Source: an uncultured Lentisphaeria bacterium (GTDB lineage Bacteria; Verrucomicrobiota; Lentisphaeria; Oligosphaerales; Oligosphaeraceae). From it: 48,322 nucleotides of DNA. Within the stretch, counting starts at the first letter, position 1; each line of letters starts with the position of its first letter. The notes beneath the pieces are model-generated. The model worked only from the letters and a program-made list of their open reading frames with translations. It had not been told where the DNA came from and did no database searches. Location of the stretch: positions 1 to 48,322 of the forward strand of contig CAKUJM010000022.1 of the NCBI GenBank assembly GCA_934661755.1, written 5' to 3'. The position numbers and the translations under genes were made by a program. This document shows, one piece after another, positions 41,042-48,322 of this stretch.

Positions 41042-42015
41042 GATGCGCCGATGCAGTCTGGCTGTGCCTGGCAAGCCTGCTGTGCCTGGGATGCGGCGGC
41101 CGTCCGCCGTCGCCGTTGCCGACGTTGCTGCTGGACAATGGCCGTCTTCTGCTGGAGTTCGTCGATCCATCGTCGCCGCAGGATCCGGCGCAGACCGGCT
41201 GCCGTTTTCTGCATGCCGGCTGGCTTCGTGGCGTCACCGTCAAGGGACGTGGCGGAAATTTCCTCAAGCGCGACTCCATCCACCGCCGTATTCCGCTGTT
41301 CGGGCTGCCGTTCGAGTTCCATCCCGGGCCGCACTTTGACATCGATCCGGAGGATGGCGAGGTGACTTGCCTGCAATATGGCGTCGGCATTGTCCGCCAC
41401 GAGGCCGGCAACCGCTTCGAGGCCCGTCCGCTGCGGCTTTTCCCGTGGAGTTGCGCCCTGGATCGGCGGCCCGACGGCGGTTTTGTGATCGCCGCCCGCC
41501 AGCAATCCGGGCGCTGCAATGGATATGCGTATGAGCTGGAGTTGCGGATCAGCGCATCATGGCGTTCAAATGCCCTGGTGTACGACTTCGCGATGCGCAA
41601 TGTCGGCGAGAAGGCGATCGACACCGAGGTCTACGCGCATCCGTTTCTGGATGCCGCCGGCGGTTTTGGCGACGCCTGGTTCCGCATGCCTGGCGACACC
41701 GCCAGGCGGCGGGTCCGGGATTTTCCCGGCGAGACGCAATTTACCCCTGCCGGGCAGGCGGATGACGACGTCTGGCGGGTGGAGACGGGGGATTTTGGGA
41801 CGTCGGGCGGCCGGATGGCCATTTGCGGTGACCGGCCGTTGCGGAAGGTGGTGCTGTGGCATTACGGCGCCGACTGCATCGCGCTGGAACCGTTTGTCCG
41901 GATCGCCATTCCGCCGGGCGGTGCCGCGCATTGGCGCTTCACCATCACCTTTTCCGCCGGGGAGGAGGTGACGGAAGAGGCGGAAGAGGCGACGGACAAC
42001 GCCGCCGGAAATTGA
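41038..42015 (+). CDS. mutarotase-like lipoprotein
   Basis: 325 residues. A lipobox (SLLCLGCGG, Cys near residue 19) follows a signal helix, so it is a membrane lipoprotein. The body has beta-sandwich features of aldose-1-epimerase/galactose-mutarotase-like proteins: TLLLDNGRLLLEFVDP, GCRFLHAGWLRGVTVKG, LVYDFAMRNVGEKAIDTEVYAHPFLD and WHYGADCIALEPFV. These suggest sugar binding or anomer interconversion. It starts inside the amylase stop (ATGA), so translation is coupled. An acidic tail (EEVTEEAEEATD) ends it. Enzymatic activity is uncertain; a glycan-binding role is equally possible. Confidence 0.8.
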   Translation: MRCADAVWLCLASLLCLGCGGRPPSPLPTLLLDNGRLLLEFVDPSSPQDPAQTGCRFLHAGWLRGVTVKGRGGNFLKRDSIHRRIPLFGLPFEFHPGPHFDIDPEDGEVTCLQYGVGIVRHEAGNRFEARPLRLFPWSCALDRRPDGGFVIAARQQSGRCNGYAYELELRISASWRSNALVYDFAMRNVGEKAIDTEVYAHPFLDAAGGFGDAWFRMPGDTARRRVRDFPGETQFTPAGQADDDVWRVETGDFGTSGGRMAICGDRPLRKVVLWHYGADCIALEPFVRIAIPPGGAAHWRFTITFSAGEEVTEEAEEATDNAAGN

Positions 42016-42236
42016 CATGTGGGGACTGCAGCGCCGGGGATGATATTGCGCAAGCGGTCCGGCGTTGCGGTTTCATGACCCGCGCTTATATTAGCCGCTT
42101 CTGCGGAATTTTCCGGTGCGACGATGCCTGGCCGCCGCCGCTGAAATCACCGTCACCGCCGGGACGCGCCGCCCGGCGGACGGCAAATCCGGAATGACGC
42201 GAACAAACCATAGTTGCGGCGTCGAACCGCCCGGAC

Positions 42237-42271
42237 AGCATACAACATACAGCATACAGCATACAGCATAC
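42237..42271 (+). repeat. heptamer tandem repeat in the 5' leader of the oxidoreductase gene
   Basis: Five 7-bp units AGCATAC (the second is AACATAC) end 4 bases before the ATG at 42276. They occupy the position where a ribosome site would be, and no GGAGG is seen. Because 7 is not a multiple of 3, copy changes would alter the spacing to upstream signals but not the reading frame of the gene as annotated. Confidence 0.9.
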
Positions 42272-42275
42272 AGCC

Positions 42276-43445
42276 ATGTCATCCAGCACGATCATCAGGT
42301 TCGGCATCATCGGCACCGGCGGCCGCGGACAGGATTTTTGCCGGAACAACCACCTCCCCGGCGAGGGATATGTGGTTGCCGCCGGCGCGGACACCAACCC
42401 CGGGGCGCTGGCGGCGTTCTCCGCCGCATTCCCCGAGGCGAAGGCCTTCTCCGACTACCGTGAGCTGCTGGCCATGCCCCAAATCGATGCCGTGTTCGTC
42501 ATCACCCCGGATTTCCTCCACGAGGAGATGGCATGCGCCGCCCTCAAGGCCGGAAAGCATGTCTATCTGGAAAAGCCGCTGGCAATCACCATCGAAGGCT
42601 GCCAGCGCATTCTGCGGTGCGCCATGGAAAACCGCCGCAAGCTCTACGTCGGGCATAACATGCGCTTCTACCCCGCCATCCTGAAGATGAAGGAACTCAT
42701 CGACAGCGGCGTCATCGGCCAGGTCCAATGCGCCTGGTGCCGCCATTTCATCAGCTATGGCGGCGACGCCTATTTCCATGACTGGCATTCCGAACGCCGG
42801 AACACCACCGGGCTGCTGCTGCAGAAGGGCGCACACGACATCGATGTGCTGCATTGGCTGATGGGCTCGTACACGACTGCGGTCACCGCCATGGGCATGC
42901 TCTCGGTCTACGACAAATGCCCGCGCCGCGCCCCCGGGACCCCGGGAAAGGCCGACTGGGGCGTGGGGCACTATCCGCCGGAGGAATGCAACGGCTTCTC
43001 CCCGGTGATCGACGTCGAGGACCACAACATGGTGCTCATGCAGCTGGCGTCGGGACAGCAGGCCGCCTATCTGCAATGCCATTACACCCCCGACGCCGAC
43101 CGCAACTACACCTTCATCGGCACCCGGGGGCGCATCGAGAACCGCGGCGTCGCCGAGGATTCGCAGGTCATGCTCTGGACCCACCGGTCCGACGGCCTGC
43201 TGCCCGACGTCACCTACACCCTCCGCGGCAGCGCCGCCGGCCACTCCGGCGCCGATCCGGAGATCATGAGGAATTTCCGCGAATGGCTGCGTGGCGCCGC
43301 CCGGCCGGTCACCAGCCCGGTCGATGCCATGCGGGCGGTGATGACCGGCGTCATGGCCCATGAGACCATGCGCGGCGACCTCAATGTCCGGCGCATCCCC
43401 GAAGTCCCTGCCGATCTGCTCGCGTATTTCGGCCAGACGCAGTGA
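42276..43445 (+). CDS. Gfo/Idh/MocA-family oxidoreductase
   Basis: 389 residues. The NAD(P)-binding domain opens with FGIIGTGGRGQDF. The EKP motif is in VYLEKPLAI. The C-terminal beta-sheet domain carries the catalytic H/D region KGAHDIDVLHWL. Relatives oxidise sugars, sugar alcohols or deoxy-sugars, often in myo-inositol or glycan catabolism. No signal peptide is seen. It follows the amylase-lipoprotein pair by 260 bases and shares the strand, so it may belong to the same carbohydrate locus but with its own start signal. Substrate cannot be read. Confidence 0.92.
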   Translation: MSSSTIIRFGIIGTGGRGQDFCRNNHLPGEGYVVAAGADTNPGALAAFSAAFPEAKAFSDYRELLAMPQIDAVFVITPDFLHEEMACAALKAGKHVYLEKPLAITIEGCQRILRCAMENRRKLYVGHNMRFYPAILKMKELIDSGVIGQVQCAWCRHFISYGGDAYFHDWHSERRNTTGLLLQKGAHDIDVLHWLMGSYTTAVTAMGMLSVYDKCPRRAPGTPGKADWGVGHYPPEECNGFSPVIDVEDHNMVLMQLASGQQAAYLQCHYTPDADRNYTFIGTRGRIENRGVAEDSQVMLWTHRSDGLLPDVTYTLRGSAAGHSGADPEIMRNFREWLRGAARPVTSPVDAMRAVMTGVMAHETMRGDLNVRRIPEVPADLLAYFGQTQ

Positions 43446-43493
43446 CGGCGGTGGCGCGGCACCAAAAAAAATCAAAATTTCTTGTCTCCCGGT

Positions 43494-43521
43494 TTGCAAT
43501 CGATGCAAATCAGATTATCTT
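43494..43521 (+). promoter_or_regulatory. candidate promoter with overlapping dyad upstream of tRNA-Thr
   Basis: TTGCAA (43494-43499) and TATCTT (43516-43521) lie 16 bases apart, a plausible promoter for tRNA-Thr at 43600. TTTGCA-ATCGA-TGCAAA, an inverted repeat around the -35 box, could be a protein-binding site. The hexamers are only a moderate fit. Confidence 0.45.
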
Positions 43522-43599
43522 AAGCATCGCGCCGCAAAATCTGCTACCAAAACTGTTATTCGGCGGTGTGCCGCGTTACAGCAGCAGGACAAAATAAAA

Positions 43600-43675
<76 letters not shown>

Positions 43676-43695
43676 CTGGTTTTTCCGGAAGAATG

Positions 43696-43729
43696 GCATG
43701 GAGGGCGCATACCCGCCATGCTATTTTTT
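43696..43729 (+). terminator. intrinsic terminator between tRNA-Thr and tuf
   Basis: GCATGG-A-GGG and CCC-G-CCATGC form a 9-bp stem with one A-G mismatch, followed by TA and six T. It would end the tRNA-Thr transcript, implying that tuf uses its own promoter or readthrough. Confidence 0.65.
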
Positions 43730-43841
43730 GCTACACCGCATACGGAAAGACCGCAGGCGACCAATTTTTCATATCAATACCAAGGAAACCGAAGTCCGGC
43801 AGTACCGGCTCTTCAAACAACCCAAAACGAGGTAACTAAAC

Positions 43842-45062
43842 ATGGCTAAGGAAACCTTTAATCGCAGTAAGCCGCACTGCAATATCGGTACTATCGGTCA
43901 TATCGACCACGGTAAGACCACGCTGACCGCCGCAATCACCATGGTCCAGGCTGCCATCTTCGGTGGCGAGCTGCGCAAGTACGACCAGATCGACAACGCC
44001 CCGGAGGAAAAGGCACGCGGTATCACCATCAACACCTCCCACGTTGAGTACGAGACCGCCAACCGCCACTACGCGCACGTCGACTGCCCCGGCCACGCCG
44101 ACTATATCAAGAACATGATCACCGGTGCCGCCCAGATGGACGGCGCCATCCTGGTGATCGCCGCCACCGACGGTGTCATGGCTCAGACCTCCGAGCACGT
44201 CCTGCTCGCCCGCCAGGTCGGCGTCCCCGCCATCGTGGTCTTCATGAACAAGTGCGACCAGGTCGATGACCCGGAAATGCTCGACCTGGTCGAGTCCGAG
44301 GTGCGTGACCTGCTCAACAAGTATGGCTTCCCCGGCGATGACACCCCGGTCATCCGCGGCTCCGCCCTGAAGGTCAACGAGGTCATGATGGCCGCCGCCG
44401 ATCCCAAGGATGTCGCCCTGAACGCCCCGGAGACCAAGTGCATCCGCGACCTGATGGAAGCGGTTGACAGCTTCATCCCCGAGCCTGTCCGTCCGCTGGA
44501 CCAGCCCTTCCTGATGCCGATCGAAGACGTCTTCTCGATTGAAGGCCGCGGCACCGTGGTCACCGGCCGTGTCGAGCGTGGTATCATCAAGGTCGGCGAC
44601 GCCGTCGAGATCGTCGGTCTGCGCGACACCCAGAAGACCACCGTCACCGGCGTCGAGATGTTCCGCAAGTTGCTGGACGAGGGCCATGCCGGCGACAACA
44701 TCGGCTGCCTGCTGCGCGGCACCAAGAAGGAAGATGTCGAGCGCGGACAGATCCTGGCTGCCCCGAACACCATCCACCCGCACCACAAGTTCAAGTGCCA
44801 GGTGTACGTGCTGACCAAGGAAGAGGGCGGCCGCCACACCATGTTCAAGGATGGCTATCGCCCGCAGTTCTACTTCCGCACCACTGACGTGACTGGCGTC
44901 TGCCATCTTGAGGAAGGCGTCCAGATGGTCATGCCCGGCGACCACGCCACCATGACTGTCGAGCTGATCAAGCCGGTCGCAATGGAAGTCGGTCTGCGCT
45001 TCGCCATCCGCGAAGGCGGCCACACCGTCGGCGCCGGTAACGTCTCCGAAATCATCGAGTAG
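43842..45062 (+). CDS. tuf: elongation factor Tu
   Basis: 406 residues. EF-Tu delivers aminoacyl-tRNA to the ribosome. The G1 loop is GHIDHGKTT (19-27; most have Val where this has Ile). GITINTSHVEYET is switch I, DCPGHADYIKNMITGAAQMDGAILV is G3, NKCD is G4 and GSALK is G5. Domain 2/3 motifs FSIEGRGTVVTGRVERG and FRTTDVTG are present. GAGGT lies before the ATG. It follows tRNA-Thr and precedes rpmG, the usual tufB-type neighbourhood. Confidence 0.98.
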   Translation: MAKETFNRSKPHCNIGTIGHIDHGKTTLTAAITMVQAAIFGGELRKYDQIDNAPEEKARGITINTSHVEYETANRHYAHVDCPGHADYIKNMITGAAQMDGAILVIAATDGVMAQTSEHVLLARQVGVPAIVVFMNKCDQVDDPEMLDLVESEVRDLLNKYGFPGDDTPVIRGSALKVNEVMMAAADPKDVALNAPETKCIRDLMEAVDSFIPEPVRPLDQPFLMPIEDVFSIEGRGTVVTGRVERGIIKVGDAVEIVGLRDTQKTTVTGVEMFRKLLDEGHAGDNIGCLLRGTKKEDVERGQILAAPNTIHPHHKFKCQVYVLTKEEGGRHTMFKDGYRPQFYFRTTDVTGVCHLEEGVQMVMPGDHATMTVELIKPVAMEVGLRFAIREGGHTVGAGNVSEIIE

Positions 45063-45075
45063 CCATTGCGGCTTG

Positions 45076-45115
45076 CGCATCCGCACCCCGGGCAGCGCCC
45101 CGAGTTGCGGATGCG
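45076..45115 (+). promoter_or_regulatory. stem-loop between tuf and rpmG
   Basis: CGCATCCGCA (45076-45085) and TGCGGATGCG (45106-45115) pair perfectly over 10 bases, with a GGGC/GCCC mini-stem in the loop. It starts 14 bases after the tuf stop and ends 33 before rpmG. No T-run follows; it may attenuate expression or process the tuf-rpmG transcript. Confidence 0.5.
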
Positions 45116-45148
45116 GCTGCAGGCTCTCAACATCAAGGGGATACGGAT

Positions 45149-45301
45149 ATGCCCTCGGAAATCATCACTTTGGCTTGCACCGAGTGCAAGCAGCGCAACT
45201 ATACGACGACCAAGAACAAGCGCAATATCACCGGGCGTCTCGAGAAGAAGAAGTACTGCCCGTTTGAGCGCAAGGTCACCTTGCATCGCGAAGTCCGGTA
45301 G
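45149..45301 (+). CDS. rpmG: ribosomal protein bL33
   Basis: 50 residues, normal size. An AAGGGG site lies before the ATG. Family residues YTTTKNKRN and LEKKKYCPFERKVTLHREVR are clear. The first zinc CxxC is present (CTEC, 10-13). The second is only C37 with PFE following instead of CxxC, so the zinc site is incomplete or uses another ligand. It is part of the 50S subunit near the E site. The order tuf, rpmG, tRNA-Trp, secE, nusG is conserved widely. Confidence 0.95.
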   Translation: MPSEIITLACTECKQRNYTTTKNKRNITGRLEKKKYCPFERKVTLHREVR

Positions 45302-45343
45302 AATCTGCCGCTGGCAGCGGCGGTCCGGATGATTGATTCACGC

Positions 45344-45419
45344 AGGAGAGTAGCTCAATTGGTAGAGCAGCGGTCTCCAAAACCGCAGGTCACAGGTTCG
45401 ATCCCTGCCTCTCCTGCCA
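45344..45419 (+). tRNA. tRNA-Trp (anticodon CCA)
   Basis: 76 nt with encoded CCA. Acceptor stem AGGAGAG/CTCTCCT is complete. The anticodon loop CTCCAAA carries CCA between GCGGT and ACCGC. T-loop TTCGATC is standard; the first T-stem pair is A-C. A short GCCGCT-GGC-AGCGGC hairpin (45307-45321) precedes it. It sits between rpmG and secE, the common position for tRNA-Trp. Confidence 0.97.
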
Positions 45420-45468
45420 TTTTCTTTTTCAGCATACCTAACCATTCCTGGAGTTGGAGTAGCCAACC

Positions 45469-45669
45469 ATGACAAACCCGGTCGCCGCAATTCAGAAGAT
45501 CTATGGTGAGACGGTCGCAGAGATGAAGAAATGCACGTGGCCGACCAGGAAGGAGATCGTGCGGTCCACGGGCGTGGTGCTTTCCAGCATGGTGATCCTC
45601 ACGGTCACGGTGATGGTTCTGGATTGGATTTGCCAGGGTGCGGTATCGTTGATTGCCGGAATCAGATAG
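45469..45669 (+). CDS. secE: protein translocase subunit SecE
   Basis: 66 residues, the short bacterial type. The cytoplasmic amphipathic helix (EMKKCTWPTRKEIVRSTG) carries the conserved WPTR motif, followed by one membrane helix (VVLSSMVILTVTVMVLDWI). It clamps SecY in the SecYEG channel. A GGAG site precedes the ATG, and nusG follows 31 bases later. Confidence 0.96.
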   Translation: MTNPVAAIQKIYGETVAEMKKCTWPTRKEIVRSTGVVLSSMVILTVTVMVLDWICQGAVSLIAGIR

Positions 45670-45700
45670 GGTTCCGCATCCAGGATTGGAGCAGATATTG

Positions 45701-46324
45701 ATGAACGACTTCCAAACTGAAAGTAAGTGGTATGTCCTGCAGGCGCTTTCCGGCCAGGAAGATCGCGCGATGGAGCGGCTCAAGCTGCGCATTGAGCAGG
45801 ACAAGGCAGTCGGGATTGACAGCGGCATCGACGATTTGCAGATTCCGGTGGACATGATTGACACCGGGCGCAAGACCAAGGACCACAAGCCGGTTTTGCG
45901 GGCGAAGAAGCGTTATCCGGGATACATTCTGATCAAGTGCCGTCTTTATGATCAATATGGCGAGCGCATCGCCGCCACCTGGGAGCTGATCAACCAGACC
46001 CAGGGAATCATCGGCTTTGTCGGATACAACGAGCCGGCGATGAAGGACCAGGAGCGCAACATGCGTCCGATGCATCCGGTGGAGATTCCCCGTCACGAGA
46101 TCGAGGAGATGCTGCGCCACCAGGAGGAGGCCAACGAGCCGAAGCGCAAGATCGACTACAAGATCGGCGAGACTGTGCAGTTGCGCGGCAGTGCTTTTGT
46201 CGGCTATGAGGGTGTCATTGAGAACATCGACAACGAGCATGGCCGCCTGAAGGTGTCGGTGAGCATGTTTGGGCGTTCCACTCCGGTGGAGGTCGGCATC
46301 GACGAAGTCGAGCGGCCGATGTAG
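45701..46324 (+). CDS. nusG: transcription termination/antitermination factor NusG
   Basis: 207 residues from the Met at 45701 with GGAG upstream. The NGN domain starts WYVLQALSGQEDRAMERLKLRI and contains RYPGYILIKC and GIIGFVG. It has a longer-than-usual stretch in the middle (about 30-60 and 75-85), making the protein ~25 residues longer than E. coli NusG. The KOW domain is YKIGETVQLRGSAFVGYEGVIENI, and SVSMFGRSTPVEVGIDEVERPM is the typical end. NusG couples RNA polymerase with Rho and the ribosome. An intrinsic terminator follows. Confidence 0.97.
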   Translation: MNDFQTESKWYVLQALSGQEDRAMERLKLRIEQDKAVGIDSGIDDLQIPVDMIDTGRKTKDHKPVLRAKKRYPGYILIKCRLYDQYGERIAATWELINQTQGIIGFVGYNEPAMKDQERNMRPMHPVEIPRHEIEEMLRHQEEANEPKRKIDYKIGETVQLRGSAFVGYEGVIENIDNEHGRLKVSVSMFGRSTPVEVGIDEVERPM

Positions 46325-46349
46325 CCGAATGGATTTGTGTTCTTTTTCA

Positions 46350-46384
46350 AGCCTGTGCCGGGGGGACCGGTGCGGGCTTTTTTT
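46350..46384 (+). terminator. intrinsic terminator after nusG
   Basis: AGCCTGTGCCGG pairs with CCGGTGCGGGCT over 12 positions (G-U pairs included) around a GGGGA loop, then seven T in a row. It lies 25 bases past the nusG stop, closing the secE-nusG transcript. Confidence 0.92.
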
Positions 46385-46529
46385 CATTATGGGGGGATGA
46401 CGACCGGCAGTCCCGGCAAATTGTAGTACATTCTGCAACTTCCCGGCGGTGCTTCACGCCATCCAGGGTGAAGCCACGATCGCCGGGCAAAGGCAACTCC
46501 CAATCAACCTCGCAGGGGCAAAGACAACC

Positions 46530-48188
46530 ATGTCAGTTGAAGCATTGAAGAAATCATCCTGGTTCAAGGGTCGTCGCGGCCCGGTGATGCTGGTCATCAT
46601 GGACGGAGTCGGCTATGGCAAATACCGCGATGGCGATGCGGTCGCCGCCGCGAGCACGCCGCACCTGGATTGGTTCATTGCGAATTGTCCGAACACCAGG
46701 CTCAAGGCGCATGGCGTGGCGGTCGGGCTGCCTTCGGATGCCGACATGGGCAATTCCGAGGTCGGCCACAACGCCATGGGCGCCGGGCGGGTTTTTGACC
46801 AGGGCGCGAAGCTGGTGTCCAACTCCATCGCCTCCGGCAAGATGTTCCAGGACCAGGGCTGGGTGGAGATTTCGGAGAATGTCCTGAAAAACGGCTCCAC
46901 GTTGCATTTCATCGGGCTGTTCTCCGACGGCAACGTGCATTCGCACATCGACCACCTCAAGGCAATGGTTGAGCATGCCGCGGACCAGGGGATCAAGCGC
47001 ATCCGCATCCATATCCTGCTGGATGGACGTGATGTCGGGGAGACCAGCGCCCTGGACTACGTCTGCCCCTTTGAGGAGTTTCTGGCCGGCATCCGCGGCA
47101 AGGGCTGTGATGCGCGCATCGCCTCCGGCGGCGGCCGCATGTTCATCACCATGGACCGCTACAACGCCGACTGGTCGATGGTTGAGCGGGGCTGGAAGAC
47201 CCATGTGCTGGGCGAGGGGCGGCTCTTTCCCGATGCCAGGACCGCCATCGAGACCCTGCGCAAGGAGACTGGGGCGATCGACCAGGATCTGCGCGCGTTC
47301 GTCATCGCCGGCGAGGACGGCAAGCCGGTGGGCACCATCAATGACGGCGACAGTGTGGTGTATTTCAATTTCCGTGGCGACCGCGCCATCGAGATCACCC
47401 AGGCCTTCGAGGGCGGCGACGACTTCAAGCGCTTCGACCGCATCCGGGTTCCGAAGGTCTGCTATGCCGGGATGATGCAATACGACGGCGACCTGCATCT
47501 GCCCAAGCGCTTCCTGGTGAATCCGCCGGCGATCGACCGCACCAGCGGCGAGTATCTGTGCGCCACCGGACTGCGGACCTACGCCTGCAGCGAAACCCAG
47601 AAGTTCGGCCATGTCACCTATTTCTACAACGGCAACAAATCCGGATACATCGACGAAAGCCTGGAAAAATACGAGCAGGTGCCGTCGGATGTGATCCCGT
47701 TTGAGCAACGGCCGTGGATGAAGGGCGCCGAGATCACCGACAAGATGATCGAGGCGCTCAAGTCCGGCAAATACGACCATCTGCGCTGCAATTATCCGAA
47801 TGGCGACATGGTGGGCCATACCGGCGTCTTCCAGGCCGCCCAGATTGGCGTCGAGGCCGTGGACCTGTGCCTCGGGCGGCTCAAGGCCGCAATTGACGAA
47901 GTCGGCGGAATCATGATCATCACCGCCGACCACGGCAATGCCGACGACATGATCGAGCATGACAAGAACGGCAAGGAGAAGCTTGGCGCCAATGGCGTCC
48001 CGAAGGTGAAGACCAGCCATTCTCTCAATCCGGTTCCATGCATCATCTATGATCCGGAATGCCAGGGCGAATACAAGCTCAATCCGGCGGAGGGGCTGGG
48101 CATTTCCTCCATTGCCGCCACCATCATCAACTTGATGGGCTACGAGGCTCCGGCGGATTACGACCCCTCGGTGGTGGTCAGGAAATAG
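46530..48188 (+). CDS. gpmI: 2,3-bisphosphoglycerate-independent phosphoglycerate mutase
   Basis: 552 residues from MSVEALKKSSW (the frame extends to 46449 but the extra part is unconserved). GpmI interconverts 3- and 2-phosphoglycerate using two Mn2+. Catalytic Ser76 lies in DADMGNSEVGHNAMGAG. Metal-site motifs are MDGVGYG, IRIHILLDGRDV, YNGDMVGHTG-like NYPNGDMVGHTGVF and ITADHGNADDMIEHD. It is somewhat longer than typical GpmI (about 510-515), mostly in the middle segment. A weak AGGGG site lies 14 bases before the start. It follows nusG directly across a terminator. Confidence 0.95.
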   Translation: MSVEALKKSSWFKGRRGPVMLVIMDGVGYGKYRDGDAVAAASTPHLDWFIANCPNTRLKAHGVAVGLPSDADMGNSEVGHNAMGAGRVFDQGAKLVSNSIASGKMFQDQGWVEISENVLKNGSTLHFIGLFSDGNVHSHIDHLKAMVEHAADQGIKRIRIHILLDGRDVGETSALDYVCPFEEFLAGIRGKGCDARIASGGGRMFITMDRYNADWSMVERGWKTHVLGEGRLFPDARTAIETLRKETGAIDQDLRAFVIAGEDGKPVGTINDGDSVVYFNFRGDRAIEITQAFEGGDDFKRFDRIRVPKVCYAGMMQYDGDLHLPKRFLVNPPAIDRTSGEYLCATGLRTYACSETQKFGHVTYFYNGNKSGYIDESLEKYEQVPSDVIPFEQRPWMKGAEITDKMIEALKSGKYDHLRCNYPNGDMVGHTGVFQAAQIGVEAVDLCLGRLKAAIDEVGGIMIITADHGNADDMIEHDKNGKEKLGANGVPKVKTSHSLNPVPCIIYDPECQGEYKLNPAEGLGISSIAATIINLMGYEAPADYDPSVVVRK

Positions 48189-48202
48189 ACGTCGACAGTC
48201 CC

Positions 48203-48212
48203 GGGGGGGGGG
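48203..48212. repeat. homopolymer G10 downstream of gpmI
   Basis: Ten consecutive G occur 15 bases after the gpmI stop, followed by more G-rich sequence. No gene is affected. It is slippage-prone and may make read assembly difficult here. Confidence 0.85.
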
Positions 48213-48245
48213 AGGGGATGGGCCGGGGGGCAGCGGCGGAAAATA

Positions 48246-48322
48246 TTTCCCTCCGTTTCCCTCCGTTTCCCTCCGTTTCCCTCCGTTTCCCTCCGTTTCC
48301 CTCCGTTTCCCTCCGTTTCCCT
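48246..48322. repeat. decamer tandem repeat TTTCCCTCCG at the window edge
   Basis: Seven complete 10-bp units are identical, and an eighth (7 bases) is cut by the window end. It follows a G-rich tract. No coding sense is apparent. The array must continue or the contig ends inside it. Confidence 0.95.

Noticed and set aside
43836..45086. 416-residue open frame on the minus strand
   Set aside because: It is antiparallel to tuf and shares its codon periodicity only by complement.
46554..48020. 488-residue open frame on the minus strand
   Set aside because: It lies opposite gpmI and has no recognisable motif; it is a GC-rich shadow of a certain gene.

Overview
Source. The window is about 60% GC and looks like a chromosomal segment of a Gram-negative-type, carbohydrate-using bacterium of the PVC group, most likely Lentisphaerota (Victivallales-like). 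The reasons are a prepilin-like protein ending in an H-X9-DG signature beside glycoside hydrolase genes, a GntR regulator with a sugar-binding-type effector domain, lipopolysaccharide genes (LptE, a BamD-like TPR protein, GT9 heptosyltransferase), a short IorA, and a giant exported beta-helix/MBG-repeat protein. This placement is inference; no 16S gene is present.

Layout. 1-422: two copies of a 114-bp repeat and a stem-loop ahead of a 2224-residue exported repeat protein (423-7097). 7176-9289: a phage-type small protein and a ComM/YifB-type AAA+ ATPase. 9310-21283, minus strand: an EF-hand protein, XseB/XseA, an exported protein, a YejB-type permease, a Pro/Ala-rich membrane protein, TrmO, a degenerate LMW phosphatase, a sugar epimerase, IorB/IorA, RecR and DnaX, with the SRP RNA just upstream of dnaX. 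21719-25724, plus strand: RNase R, a TPR membrane protein and a DapF homologue. 25873-30369: D-lactate dehydrogenase and a GH2 glycosidase, divergent from a ROK kinase. 30412-32964: GT9, LptE and BamD-like (outer-membrane biogenesis). 33231-37107: tRNA-Tyr, two membrane-anchored alpha/beta hydrolases, a LolA/RseB-like exported protein, a tiny six-cysteine secreted protein and a broken O-antigen-ligase remnant. 37454-43445: a near-consensus promoter, GntR regulator, pseudopilin, GH13, mutarotase-like lipoprotein and Gfo/Idh oxidoreductase. 43600-48188: tRNA-Thr, tuf, rpmG, tRNA-Trp, secE, nusG, gpmI. The window ends in a decamer tandem repeat.

How it fits together. The housekeeping blocks (dnaX-recR with SRP RNA; tuf-rpmG-tRNA-Trp-secE-nusG) keep widely conserved orders, but nusG is followed by gpmI instead of the ribosomal L11/L1 genes. 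The accessory blocks concern polysaccharide capture, hydrolysis and fermentation (GH13, mutarotase, GH2, ROK kinase, lactate dehydrogenase, indolepyruvate oxidoreductase) and envelope building.

Most unusual points: (i) an 85-residue secreted protein whose six cysteines are spaced as a mirror image (CX3C-X10-C-X18-C-X10-CX3C); (ii) a DapF homologue with serine at both catalytic cysteine positions; (iii) an LMW-phosphatase fold lacking both the nucleophile Cys and the P-loop Arg; (iv) a regulator-pseudopilin-amylase-lipoprotein cassette; and (v) several slippage-prone simple repeats, including a C10 tract inside a reading frame. All were read by eye; nothing was searched against databases.
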